From the NCBI GenBank assembly GCA_902795255.1, contig CADBKS010000003.1, positions 1 through 64,000 of the forward strand: DNA of 64,000 nucleotides, in the 5' to 3' direction. The DNA is from an uncultured Chloroflexota bacterium. GTDB lineage: Bacteria > Chloroflexota > Anaerolineae > Anaerolineales > Anaerolineaceae. The stretch's first letter is position 1. Every line of letters begins with the position of its first letter. Under the pieces are notes generated by a model. It saw nothing but the letters and a program-made list of their open reading frames with translations. It did not search any database and was not told the origin of the DNA. Of the stretch, positions 44,985 to 54,204 are shown piece by piece. Made by a program: the position numbers and the translations under genes.

Positions 44985-46538
44985 TTATGCCTTCAGTCCC
45001 GGATGGGCTTCGATGAAGGGGCGGATGCGTTCTTTCAGGATCGCGACGCCGCCCGGCTCCCGGCACTCGAGGTTGATCGGGATCACCGGGTCATGGAGGG
45101 ACTGGCGAATGAGCAGCCAGCCCTTCACTTCGGCGTCATCAAAAGCCACCCGGACGCCTTCGTAATTCGGGCTGACGATATGGAAACGCGGGTCTGCGGC
45201 ACAGAATTCCGCAAAATCCGCGAGGACCTGCTGCCCGTACGTCCGGAAATCCGGTTCGGTAATGTTCAGCCGCATTTCCGCCGCTTCTGCCGGCTGACCG
45301 AGTTTTTCGATCAGGGATCCGATCGTTTTCCCCTCCCGGCGGAGCTTCGCCATCCGGCAGATGATCTTCGTGGCAATGTAAGCCCCGTCGTCGGAGAAGC
45401 GGTTTTCCCGGAACGCGCCGTGACCGGAGGTCTCGATCGCCAGTTCGCATACCTCGCCGGCATTGTTCAGCTCGATCCCCTTATCGATCACGTTCTTGTA
45501 TCCGCGCTTGAAGCGCAGGTGCTTCAGCCCCAGTTCCTCTGTCAGGAAAACCGAGAGCTCGTCGGAGGTCACGGAATCCGTCACGATGACGGAACCCGGC
45601 GCCTGTTCGGCCACGATCACGGAAAGCAGTGCGATGAGTGTGTTGCGGTTCACCTCCGTCCCGTCCGAAAAGACCACCGCCCCCCGGTCGCCGTCACAGT
45701 CAAAGATGACGCCGAGATCCGCTCCCGCCGCAAGCGTGGCGGATCGGGCAGCCTCCATGGCGGCAGGGTTCTCCGGGTTTGGCACATGGTTGGGGAAGGT
45801 GCCGTCGGGGTCCAGGAACACACTGCCGGAGATATCCGCTCCGAGCGGCTCGAGGATCTCCGTGGCATAAAATCCCGCAGCGCCGTTTCCGGCATCCTCA
45901 ACGATATGCAGTCCGGAAAGCGGATGCTCATAGTCTTCCGCGTTCACCTCCCGGCGGATCACTTCCTTCATATGTTCACAGTAAACAGCCCGCATATCAA
46001 AAGTCTCAGCGGCCATGCCTGTCTCCGGGACTGTTTCCGCGTGCAGCAGTGCCTGCGGATCCATGCCCGCTTCCGCCTCAGCGATCAGTGCGGCGGTCTC
46101 CAGGATCCCGCTCAGTTCTGCTTTGGAAAGCGCGCCATCCTTTGTAAAAAATTTCAGCCCGTTCCGGTTGAAGGGAAGATGGCTGGCGGTGATCATCACC
46201 GCGGCGTCAAAATCACTCCCTGGGAGCACCGTAGACTGGAACATCGCCGGTGTGGTGATCAGCCCGCAGTCATAGACCTGCGTTCCGGAGAGACCGGCAG
46301 CGCAGGCCGCCATGATCTTTTCCGCGGTCACCCGGCTGTCATGCCCGACACCGATCCGCAGTTCGGCGGCTTTCTTTCCGCCTTTTTCCGCCAGAAAACC
46401 GGCGAATGCCCGCGCAATGGAAGTTACGATCGGTCCGGAAAGCGTCAGTTTTTCCGTCTCCGTTTCGATCACCGTGCCCCGTACGTCATTGCCGTTCTGG
46501 ACAGCCGAAAATAGTTTTTTATAATCAGAAATGCTCAT
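44985..46538 (-). CDS. Phosphomannomutase/phosphoglucomutase family protein
   Basis: The product has 517 residues. The four-domain phosphohexomutase order is seen: NDVRGT near the start, the phosphoserine loop MITASHLPFNRNG (about residue 120), the metal loop FDCDGDRGAV (about 295) and the sugar loop AIETSGHGAFRENR (about 365). The phosphate-binding loop near the C-terminus is less clear. It interconverts hexose 1- and 6-phosphates for glycan or capsule precursors; which sugar cannot be read. No good ribosome site precedes ATG 46538. Confidence 0.88.
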   Translation of the reverse strand: MSISDYKKLFSAVQNGNDVRGTVIETETEKLTLSGPIVTSIARAFAGFLAEKGGKKAAELRIGVGHDSRVTAEKIMAACAAGLSGTQVYDCGLITTPAMFQSTVLPGSDFDAAVMITASHLPFNRNGLKFFTKDGALSKAELSGILETAALIAEAEAGMDPQALLHAETVPETGMAAETFDMRAVYCEHMKEVIRREVNAEDYEHPLSGLHIVEDAGNGAAGFYATEILEPLGADISGSVFLDPDGTFPNHVPNPENPAAMEAARSATLAAGADLGVIFDCDGDRGAVVFSDGTEVNRNTLIALLSVIVAEQAPGSVIVTDSVTSDELSVFLTEELGLKHLRFKRGYKNVIDKGIELNNAGEVCELAIETSGHGAFRENRFSDDGAYIATKIICRMAKLRREGKTIGSLIEKLGQPAEAAEMRLNITEPDFRTYGQQVLADFAEFCAADPRFHIVSPNYEGVRVAFDDAEVKGWLLIRQSLHDPVIPINLECREPGGVAILKERIRPFIEAHPGLKA

Positions 46539-46806
46539 ATTGGATCCGTAAAGTGCCGGAGTTCAAGTGATCCGGGGCAGGCCCCGTGCCGCCCGCGCGG
46601 CTCCGTTTCCGGCATGAAATGATTATAACAAAGGAAGGCATAACTTACAATCCCGGACGATCCGGCGGACAACCGCCTCACTTCGCGCCGCACATCCGGC
46701 GGCCTTTATGTTATCATTCCGGCAGGACAAAAAACAGCGCACCGGCCGGTCCGGATCCGGAACGGCTTTCAGCCCTGATTTCTCGGCAAAAATGAGGAGT
46801 AAACCT

Positions 46807-47358
46807 TTGGAATATCTTGATATTTGTGATGAAAACGGGATCCCGACCGGCAGGACCGTTCCGCGGGAGACCGCCCATCGGGAGGGGATCCTCCACCGCA
46901 CGGCCCATGTCTGGATCGTACGTGAAAAAGACGGAAAGCACCAGATCCTGCTCCAGAAACGCTCTATGCAAAAGGAATCTTTCCCCGGTCTTTACGATAC
47001 CTCATCGGCAGGCCACATTCCCGCCGGGGAGGAGCCGCTTCCCTCCGCGCTGCGCGAGCTGCATGAGGAGCTCGGCATCAAAGCCGCCCCGGAACAGCTG
47101 GAATACGCCGGGTCTTTCCGTATTCAATACGAAAAGACTTTCCATGGCAAACCCTTCCGCGACAATGAATACGCGCGGGTCTACGTTTACTGCGGGGCGG
47201 TGGACACGGAAAGTCTGAAACTTCAGGAGAGCGAGGTCGATTCTGTCTGCTGGTTCGATCTGGATGCGGTCAGCGAAGAGATCAGAGTCAGCCGCGAACG
47301 TTTTTGTGTCCCTTCGCAGGGACTGGCGGTGCTCAGAGACTTCCTGCGAAAAAGCTGA
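46807..47358 (+). CDS. Nudix hydrolase, IDI/YfcD-like
   Basis: A 183-residue protein starting MEYLDICDENGIPTG if the TTG at 46807 is used; GAGGAG lies 7 nt upstream and the family usually begins EYLDIFDENG. An ATG at 46792 would bury that site. The Nudix box is complete, G(x5)E(x7)REL(x)EELGI at about residues 75-97. Relatives include isopentenyl-diphosphate isomerase-like hydrolases of unknown substrate. It stands alone between two minus-strand genes. Confidence 0.8.
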   Translation: MEYLDICDENGIPTGRTVPRETAHREGILHRTAHVWIVREKDGKHQILLQKRSMQKESFPGLYDTSSAGHIPAGEEPLPSALRELHEELGIKAAPEQLEYAGSFRIQYEKTFHGKPFRDNEYARVYVYCGAVDTESLKLQESEVDSVCWFDLDAVSEEIRVSRERFCVPSQGLAVLRDFLRKS

Positions 47359-47377
47359 AAAACAGAACCATTCCCGG

Positions 47378-48040
47378 TCACCCGGCGGACGGGTATTTTA
47401 CGGGATCTGTTTCGTCGGACTGCATTTTCAGAATGTCCTGCCGGGCTTCATCATCGATGACCTGTCCGCGGAAATACAGCAGGCGGTCTGCTTCTGTGAT
47501 CGGACGGATGACCCGGCAGGGATTCCCTGCTGCAACGGACCAGTCCGGGATGTCCCGATTAACGACCGAGCCCGCCCCGATCACGGTGTTGGAACCGATC
47601 GTGACACCGGGCAGAATGACGGAGTTCGCCCCGATCCAGACGTTATCGCCGATGGTGATGTCCGCGCCGTATTCATATGCTGTATTGCGGGTGGCGGGAT
47701 GCACGGGATGTCCGGCGGTGTAGATCCCGACGTTCGGTGCGATCTGGCAGTTGTCCCCGATCCGCACCCATCCGGTATCGATAATCGTGCAGTTATAGTT
47801 GGCGAAGAAGTTTTTCCCGACCTCGATATGGAAGCCGTAATCACAGTAAAACGGCGGATTGACGAAAGCGTTTTCCGATTTGGCGAAAAGTTCCTTTACC
47901 ACTTCGCGGATCCCCTCGAAATCCGAGCGGTCCATCGTATTCAGCCGCTGGGTGATCCGCCGAGCCGGCATTTGCTGTGCCATCACGGCCTCATCGGAAA
48001 TGTAAACGAGATGTTGGTCGCGTCTTTCGATCTGGTCCAT
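47378..48040 (-). CDS. Maltose/galactoside O-acetyltransferase-like hexapeptide protein
   Basis: A 220-residue left-handed beta-helix protein with many [LIV]-G-x-x-x-x turns (RIGDNCQIAPNV, ITIGDNVWIGANSVILPGV). The N-terminal cap ends near NPPFYCDYGFHIEVGKNF, and the catalytic histidine is in YTAGHPVHP (about residue 115). It transfers acetyl groups from acetyl-CoA to sugars. AGGAG precedes ATG 48040. Confidence 0.88.
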   Translation of the reverse strand: MDQIERRDQHLVYISDEAVMAQQMPARRITQRLNTMDRSDFEGIREVVKELFAKSENAFVNPPFYCDYGFHIEVGKNFFANYNCTIIDTGWVRIGDNCQIAPNVGIYTAGHPVHPATRNTAYEYGADITIGDNVWIGANSVILPGVTIGSNTVIGAGSVVNRDIPDWSVAAGNPCRVIRPITEADRLLYFRGQVIDDEARQDILKMQSDETDPVKYPSAG

Positions 48041-48186
48041 TGCTTTTTCTCCTGAATAGCTGTTGTTTTCTTTCCCTATAATTATATGTGCTCACTGCTG
48101 TAAGTACTCAATTTGATATGTACCCGGAAGTGTGCACCTGAGACGGGTGCCGTCTTATTGGAGCATATATGCGGGCTGCCGGGGCG

Positions 48187-48222
48187 AAAAAACTTCCCGG
48201 AACGGAATTCCGTTCCGGGAAG
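48187..48222 (-). terminator. Terminator after the sugar ABC ATPase gene
   Basis: CTTCCCGGAACGG pairs with CCGTTCCGGGAAG, a perfect palindrome; on the minus strand it is followed by TTTTTTCG. Confidence 0.85.
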
Positions 48223-48250
48223 AAATATCCCTCAGGAATACTGACCGGGA

Positions 48251-49399
48251 TCAGTACTTCGCGCACTCGGGGGCGTTTGCGGCGCTGGATTCGGGATCGT
48301 ACCAGATCAGGTTGTTGCCGCTTTCCTTGTCGAAGAGCTGGATCAGTTCCGGCATGGTGGTGAATTTCACCGTGCTGCCCATGGAGACGTCGGTCGTCAG
48401 GCCCATGGTCGGGATCACCATCACGACTTCATTGTCGCCGCAGGAGGCATGGATGTTGTATTCCGTGCCCATCATTTCGCTGACTTCGATCGTGGCGGAA
48501 AGGTCGCCCTTGCCGACCGTGATGTACTGCGGGCGGATCCCGGCGACGATCTCGCACGGCTTCACATCCCGCTGCTTCAGCGCTTTCTGCTGGAATTCGC
48601 CCAGTTCGAATTTGACGCCGTAGATCTCGGCGAAATATTTGCCGTTTTCGAGCAGCAGTTTGGAGTTGTCGAAGAAGTTCATGACCGGCATGCCGATGAA
48701 GCCGGCAACGAAGAGATTGACAGGTTTGTCGAAGAGTTCCTGCGGGGTGCCGATCTGATTGACGTAGCCGTCTTTCATAATGACGATGCGGTCACCGAGG
48801 GTCATCGCTTCGGTCTGGTCGTGGGTGACATACATGAAGGTCGTGTTGATGCGTTTGCGGAGCTTGATGATCTCGGCGCGCATCTGGTTGCGGAGCTTCG
48901 CGTCCAGGTTGGACAGCGGTTCGTCCATCAGGAACACCTTCGGGTCGCGGACCATCGCGCGGCCGATCGCGACACGCTGACGCTGACCGCCGGAAAGCAT
49001 CTTCGGTTTTCGGTTGAGATACTGGGTGATATCAAGGATCTCGGCGACTTCCCGGACTTTCTTGTCGATCGCGTCCTGCGGGGTGCGCTTCAGCTTCAGC
49101 GCGAAGGCCATGTTGTCATACACGGACATATGCGGATAAAGCGCGTAGTTCTGGAAAACCATGGCGATATCGCGGTCTTTCGGCGCGATGTCATTCATCA
49201 GGTTCCCGTCGATATAGAGTTCACCGCCGGAAATATCTTCCAGCCCGGCGACCATACGCAGGGTGGTGGATTTTCCGCAGCCGGACGGGCCGACGAGTAC
49301 GATGAATTCCTTGTCTTTGATGTGAAGGTTCACATCATGAACAGCGGTCACTTTGTTATCGTAGACCTTCTTCAAACCTTTGATCAGTACTTCGGACAT
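48251..49399 (-). CDS. Sugar ABC transporter ATPase, MsmK/UgpC type
   Basis: A 382-residue ATPase. Walker A is GPSGCGKSTT (about residue 37), signature LSGGQRQRVAIGRA, Walker B VFLMDEPLSNLDA and the switch histidine in VTHDQTEA. The C-terminal OBD-like domain (from about 240) is typical of ATPases shared by carbohydrate importers. It lies apart from and divergent to the binding protein and permeases, so it may energise them and other sugar importers. ATG 49399 fits the MSEV start of the family, but the ribosome site is weak. Confidence 0.92.
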   Translation of the reverse strand: MSEVLIKGLKKVYDNKVTAVHDVNLHIKDKEFIVLVGPSGCGKSTTLRMVAGLEDISGGELYIDGNLMNDIAPKDRDIAMVFQNYALYPHMSVYDNMAFALKLKRTPQDAIDKKVREVAEILDITQYLNRKPKMLSGGQRQRVAIGRAMVRDPKVFLMDEPLSNLDAKLRNQMRAEIIKLRKRINTTFMYVTHDQTEAMTLGDRIVIMKDGYVNQIGTPQELFDKPVNLFVAGFIGMPVMNFFDNSKLLLENGKYFAEIYGVKFELGEFQQKALKQRDVKPCEIVAGIRPQYITVGKGDLSATIEVSEMMGTEYNIHASCGDNEVVMVIPTMGLTTDVSMGSTVKFTTMPELIQLFDKESGNNLIWYDPESSAANAPECAKY

Positions 49400-50035
49400 A
49401 AGCCTGACTCTGAAGACCCCGCCCACGCCGGATCCCCTCACGGACGTCCGCTGAAGGAACGTTCCGCATTACGGCAGGTCTCCACACTGCCGCACCGCGA
49501 GCCCCACGGTAAAATCGATTCCTCCTGTTTTCAGTGTGCGCTGCTCATAAAGTGGAGTGAGCACACGCCATGAATGATGCCGGACGGCGAAATCTTCCTT
49601 CCGGTATGTAAATTCTATCGGGCGGTACAGTTTCCTGGTATGGATAAATGTTGCCGGATCCTTCCATTATGTGTGTTTTCATACATCCGGATCGGACTGC
49701 CCGGAGGACCGGAAATCACTGTTTTTACGCCAAATTGTCTGACATCAGGGCATTTCTGAAAAACGCAGTAAACGAAGGCCAGCATCAAGATGCCACAAAA
49801 ATCTATGTGCAGTCGCCATTAACCCATACAACATTTTTCCATGAGGTAGTACATTTAATCCACCTACGCCCCGGAAAAGGGCATTTTTTGCTGAACAGCC
49901 CCGAAAGGTCTGCTCAGTGCATCAGTCAGGGAATCACCGTGAAGGGATCCGGTCCCGGAACGGAAACGCGGTACAACCGCAAAACAAATCCCTCCCCGGC
50001 CGGGAGGGGGAAATCATATTCAAGGAGTTTTCATA
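49400..50035. other. 636-bp control region between the ATPase and the sugar ABC operon
   Basis: No complete gene is seen. On the minus strand an AGGAGG site (near 49525) precedes a 12-codon frame starting GTG and ending TAA (VGLAVRQCGDLP), a possible leader peptide of the ATPase gene. GTGTGC and GCACAC arms near 49533-49566 form an imperfect hairpin. The region is the obvious place for the AraC-type regulator encoded downstream to act, but no binding site could be defined. Confidence 0.35.
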
Positions 50036-51316
50036 ATGAAACGTGCATTCGCCCTTTTGGTTGTGCTTATGCTGGCGCTCACCGTCAGCGGAGCTTTCGC
50101 TGAGACCCTGACGGTCAACGTCTGGGACGCCAACCAGGCCCCCGGCATCCAGCAGATCGCTGATGAATGGTCTGCCACCTCCGGTATCGATGTCAAAGTC
50201 GAAGTCGTCGACTGGGACAACTACTGGACCCTGCTCGAAGCCGGTGCTTACGGCGGAACGCTGCCGGATGTCTTCTGGACCCACTCCAACACCGTCCAGA
50301 TGTACATGGAAGCCGACCTGCTGCTGGATCTCACCGACTACATCGCCAATGATGAAGCGATCGACCTGGCCAACTACTACCAGGGTATCGTTGAGCTCTA
50401 CACCCGCTCCGACGGCAATGTCTATGCTGTTCCGAAGGATCACGACACCATCGCCCTGCTTTGGAACAAAGCCATCTTCGATCAGTACGGTGTGGAATAC
50501 CCGACCGACAACTGGACCTGGGAAGATATGTACGAAGCTGCCAAACAGATCACCGAAAAATCCAACGGCGAAGTTTACGGTATGGCTGTGAACACTTCCA
50601 ACAACCAGGATGGCTGGTACAACGTTGTCTATGACTACGGCGCCAACATCATCAATGAGACCCATGACGACACCGCCATCGACACTCCGGAAGGCAAAGC
50701 CGGTATGGAAATGGTCCGCAAGCTCCTGACCGTCGGTGCCCCGCAGTCCGTCGTTGCCGAAACCGGTACCGACTCCCTGTTCCAGTCCTCCAAGACAGCC
50801 ATGATCACGCAGGGTTCCTGGATGATCACCGCTTTCTACAAGGCTGAGAACCATGCTGACTACTACTGGGCCCTGCTGCCGTACGCTGACGTGAACGGCA
50901 ACGGTCAGGCCGATGACGGCGAACGCTGGTCCTGCTACAACGGTCTGGGCTGGGCTGCTGCCTACAACACCAAGAATCCGGATGCTGCCTACAGCCTCAT
51001 CTCCTACTTCTGCTCCAAAGAAGGGCAGCTGAAGCAGGCTGAACTGGGGATCACCATGGGCGGTATGATGGGCATTTCCGATGCCTTCGCCAATGCCTTC
51101 CCGGGTATGGACGTCTCCGCTTTCCTGACGGCTGAAGATTTCAACCTCTACATGCGCCCGTACACCCGCAACACGACTGTCTGGGAAGATGCCCTGCAGC
51201 AGGTCGGCGGGTTCCTGGATGCCTGGCAGGATCCTTCCGATCCGGCGAAGATGGAAGCCGCCTGCGATAACGCCGGCCGCATCATCCGCGACGCCATCGC
51301 TGAAGAACAGTGGTAA
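50036..51316 (+). CDS. Extracellular sugar-binding protein of an ABC importer
   Basis: A 426-residue protein. It has a signal peptide (KRAFALLVVLMLALTVSGAFA then ET); there is no lipobox cysteine, so it is either released or anchored otherwise, which is unusual for a Gram-positive binding protein. The mature part is an SBP family 1 protein (TVNVWDANQAPG, LLDLTDYIANDEA, YAVPKDHDTIALLWNKA). It feeds the two permeases that follow. The alpha-galactosidase downstream suggests galactosides as substrate. AAGGAG precedes ATG 50036. Confidence 0.9.
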   Translation: MKRAFALLVVLMLALTVSGAFAETLTVNVWDANQAPGIQQIADEWSATSGIDVKVEVVDWDNYWTLLEAGAYGGTLPDVFWTHSNTVQMYMEADLLLDLTDYIANDEAIDLANYYQGIVELYTRSDGNVYAVPKDHDTIALLWNKAIFDQYGVEYPTDNWTWEDMYEAAKQITEKSNGEVYGMAVNTSNNQDGWYNVVYDYGANIINETHDDTAIDTPEGKAGMEMVRKLLTVGAPQSVVAETGTDSLFQSSKTAMITQGSWMITAFYKAENHADYYWALLPYADVNGNGQADDGERWSCYNGLGWAAAYNTKNPDAAYSLISYFCSKEGQLKQAELGITMGGMMGISDAFANAFPGMDVSAFLTAEDFNLYMRPYTRNTTVWEDALQQVGGFLDAWQDPSDPAKMEAACDNAGRIIRDAIAEEQW

Positions 51317-51330
51317 TTTAGTCTTACATA

Positions 51331-51419
51331 TGCCGGGGGCACTGCCCCCGGCATTTCCTCTGAGCCAATGCGGACGGCTTTTGACTCAGCATACACAAAA
51401 ACCGTCCGCATTGGTTCAA
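51331..51419 (+). promoter_or_regulatory. Two hairpins between the binding protein and permease genes
   Basis: The first (51331-51352) is TGCCGGGGGCA with TGCCCCCGGCA. The second (51362-51419) has a 16-bp stem, GAGCCAATGCGGACGG with CCGTCCGCATTGG plus TTC. Neither has a full T-run. They sit where a transcript stabiliser or partial terminator would raise the binding protein over the permeases. Confidence 0.65.
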
Positions 51420-51447
51420 TTCGTACCGTTATCCATAAAGGAGGATC

Positions 51448-52347
51448 ATGAAAGGCCCTTCAAGCAATAAAATGACGGCAGCGCAGAAGACGGAAATGAA
51501 ATGGGGGCTGGCTTTTATCGCCCCGACGATCATCGGTCTGATCGTCCTGAATTTCTATCCTGCCATTGACACCGTCAGACAATCCTTCTACCGGTCCGGC
51601 GGTCTTGGCAGGGGCAGCAGGTTTGTCGGTTTTGACAACTATGTCCGTATGGTACAGACTTCCGAAATCTGGCAGTCGCTGTGGAACACGATCAAATACG
51701 CGCTGATCGAGGTTCCTTTCGGCGTTGTTATCGCCCTGATCCTGGCTGTGTTCCTGAACAAGAAACTCAAGGGAACGTCCGCTTTCCGCACCATCTTCTT
51801 CCTGCCGATGGTCTGTGCCCCGGCAGCGGTCGCGATGGTTTGGAAATGGCTCTACAACCAGCAGTTCGGCCTGCTGAACAACATTTTCCACACCAATATC
51901 GCCTGGATCTCCGACCCGAGGATCGCCTGGATCTCCATCGGTGTGATTGGCGTGTGGTCCGTGATCGGCTACAACATGGTGCTGTTCATTTCCGGTCTGC
52001 AGGAGATCCCCGGCGACTATTATGAAGCCGCGGCCATCGACGGCGCGACCGGCATCCGCCAGTTCTTCCACATCACGGTGCCGCTTCTGAGCCCCACCAC
52101 CTTCTTCATCGTGCAGACCCGTCTGATCGGTGCGCTGACGATCTTCGACCTGATGTTCATGGTCATGGACAAGACCAACGTCGCGCTGAAGAGCGTGCAG
52201 TCTGTTGTTTATCTTTTCTACACCTACGCTTTTACCAACTCCAACAAGGGATACGGCGCCGCGATCGTCGTCTTCCTCGTGGCTTTCATCATGATCGTCA
52301 CGTTCTTCATGCAGAAGCTGGAAAAGAAGATGGTATTCTACAACTAA
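51448..52347 (+). CDS. Sugar ABC permease, MalF-like
   Basis: A 299-residue integral membrane protein with about six segments; the first is at about 15-40. The EAA loop that contacts the ATPase is EAAAIDGATGIRQFFHITVPL (about residue 190; shown in part as EAAAIDGATG...FFHITVPL). It is the first of two permeases of the importer. AAAGGAGG precedes ATG 51448. Confidence 0.9.
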   Translation: MKGPSSNKMTAAQKTEMKWGLAFIAPTIIGLIVLNFYPAIDTVRQSFYRSGGLGRGSRFVGFDNYVRMVQTSEIWQSLWNTIKYALIEVPFGVVIALILAVFLNKKLKGTSAFRTIFFLPMVCAPAAVAMVWKWLYNQQFGLLNNIFHTNIAWISDPRIAWISIGVIGVWSVIGYNMVLFISGLQEIPGDYYEAAAIDGATGIRQFFHITVPLLSPTTFFIVQTRLIGALTIFDLMFMVMDKTNVALKSVQSVVYLFYTYAFTNSNKGYGAAIVVFLVAFIMIVTFFMQKLEKKMVFYN

Positions 52348-52365
52348 GGGGAGGAAAAATAAATT

Positions 52366-53208
52366 ATGGAAAGCGCACGCGCACAAGCCCGGCTCAATAA
52401 GTTCATCATGTACCTTATCCTGTGCATTATGGCTTTTATTATGCTTGTCCCCTTTGTCTGGATGATCCTGACGGCCCTCAAGACCAATCAGGAAGCGATC
52501 TCCGTCAACCCGTTCTATATTTTCCCGGCCCATGGCTGGCATTGGGAAAACTTTGCGGAAGTCTGGGAAAGCTACAACTTTGTCATCCTGTATAAAAACA
52601 CCCTGCTGATGATCCTGCTCCGTGTGGTCTTCGCCTGTCTGACGGCGACCATGGCCGGATACGCCTTCGGGCGCCTGAACTTCCCGGGAAAGAATTTCTT
52701 CTTCTCCCTGATCCTGATCCAGATGATGATCCCGTCTCAGATCTTCATCATCCCGCAGTATACCATGGCTTCCAAACTGGGCTGGCTGAACTCTCTGATG
52801 GGTCTTGTCTTCCCGGGTCTGGTGACCGCCTTCGGTACCTACCTGCTGAAAACCGGCTATCAGGGCCTGCCAAAGGACCTGGAGGAAGCCGCGGCTATTG
52901 ATGGCTGCAACATCGGTCAGCGTTTCCTGAACATCATGATGCCGCTGACCCGCTCTTCCATGGTTTCTCTGGGCATCTTCACCGCCCTGTTCGCCTTCAA
53001 GGATCTGATGTGGCCGATGATCGTCTGCACGAACTCTCAGACCACTACCCTGTCCGCGGGTCTCGCAAAAATGCAGGGCCAGTACGGCAGCAACTACCCG
53101 ACCATGATGGCTTCGGCGGTTCTCGCGATCATCCCGATGGTCGTGATCTATGTGATCTTCCAGAAACAGTTCGTGGAAGGGATTGCCACCTCCGGCGGAA
53201 AACTGTAA
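52366..53208 (+). CDS. Sugar ABC permease, MalG-like
   Basis: A 280-residue protein with six membrane segments, the first near 12-40 (YLILCIMAFIMLVPFVWMIL). The EAA loop is LEEAAAIDGCNIG (about residue 178). It ends FVEGIATSGGKL, the standard MalG-like tail. It follows the first permease by 18 nt with a GGGGAGG site. Confidence 0.92.
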   Translation: MESARAQARLNKFIMYLILCIMAFIMLVPFVWMILTALKTNQEAISVNPFYIFPAHGWHWENFAEVWESYNFVILYKNTLLMILLRVVFACLTATMAGYAFGRLNFPGKNFFFSLILIQMMIPSQIFIIPQYTMASKLGWLNSLMGLVFPGLVTAFGTYLLKTGYQGLPKDLEEAAAIDGCNIGQRFLNIMMPLTRSSMVSLGIFTALFAFKDLMWPMIVCTNSQTTTLSAGLAKMQGQYGSNYPTMMASAVLAIIPMVVIYVIFQKQFVEGIATSGGKL

Positions 53209-53245
53209 AATCAAGTCACAGTAATCTACGCGATCCGAAAATAAG

Positions 53246-53287
53246 GCGCCGGAGGCAGCTGAACATACTCCCGGCGTCTTTTTTTGG
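53246..53287 (+). terminator. Terminator after the sugar ABC permeases
   Basis: GCGCCGGAG and CTCCCGGCGTC pair with a small bulge, followed by TTTTTTT. Confidence 0.7.
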
Positions 53288-53319
53288 AGGGAGGCCCTGT
53301 TTCATACAACGAGGGAACG

Positions 53320-54204
53320 ATGGAAACATTATCGAACCTTTATGAGACTAATCTGTACCGCTGTCTTGTTTATCAGGAGAAACAGACCGACGATATTTAC
53401 CTCACGCTTTGCGGTGTGGAAAAATGCCTGCCGGGTTATGAGTTCCGCTGCGGCAGCCGCGGCGGTTATCACCTGCACGTGATCCTTTCCGGAAAAGGCG
53501 TCCTGAACGTCAACGGTACACAGCACAGCCTGCGGCGCGGGCAGATGTTCGTCACCAAGCCCGATGAGGTTACCTGGTACCGGGCGGATCAGCAGGATCC
53601 ATGGACCTATTGCTGGATGACCTTTGATGGCCTCCGGTCCGGTTATTATGCGGACAGCGCCGGATTTCTTCCCGGCGTCAACTGGCTGCAATGCCGCATC
53701 GATCAGAGCCGGTTCTATGCCTGTGTGAAGGATGTCCTCGACCGGCCGGCAATGACGCTGGCCAATGATATCCGGCGGCTTTCGATGCTGCTGCAGTTCA
53801 TATCGCTGGCGGTGGAATCCAACGAGACCAAACAGCTCCAGAATCATCGTGAGGCGGTTTTTTCTCCCGAAGTCTACGCGGATAAGGCGGTGACCTTTAT
53901 TCAGGCGAACTTCGCGAATATCCGCATCACCGATGTGGCCAAAAACATCGGCATCAACCGAAGCTACCTCACCAAGGTCTTCAAAAAGAAAATGGGCATC
54001 TCCCCGCAGGAATATCTGATGCAGTGCCGCTTTGATCATGCCTGTTCGCTGCTTGCCGAAACGGACGCGATGATCCAGGATATTGCCCGCCGCGTTGGCT
54101 ACGACAATGTGCTGACCTTCTCCAAGATCTTCAAGGAAAGATACGGGGTCAGTCCGAAAAACTACCGCATCATTAAACGAAACGAAAAGGAACCTTTTTC
54201 ATGA
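53320..54204 (+). CDS. AraC-family transcriptional regulator
   Basis: A 294-residue protein. The N-terminal cupin-like sugar-sensing domain (about 30-150; GYHLHVILSGKGVLNV) is followed by two helix-turn-helix motifs (about 195-290): ITDVAKNIGINRSYLTKVFK and IQDIARRVGYDNVLTFSKIF, with YGVSPKNYR closing the domain. It overlaps the alpha-galactosidase gene by 4 bp and follows the ABC importer, so it likely activates these genes when the sugar is present. GAGGGA precedes ATG 53320. Confidence 0.9.
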   Translation: METLSNLYETNLYRCLVYQEKQTDDIYLTLCGVEKCLPGYEFRCGSRGGYHLHVILSGKGVLNVNGTQHSLRRGQMFVTKPDEVTWYRADQQDPWTYCWMTFDGLRSGYYADSAGFLPGVNWLQCRIDQSRFYACVKDVLDRPAMTLANDIRRLSMLLQFISLAVESNETKQLQNHREAVFSPEVYADKAVTFIQANFANIRITDVAKNIGINRSYLTKVFKKKMGISPQEYLMQCRFDHACSLLAETDAMIQDIARRVGYDNVLTFSKIFKERYGVSPKNYRIIKRNEKEPFS

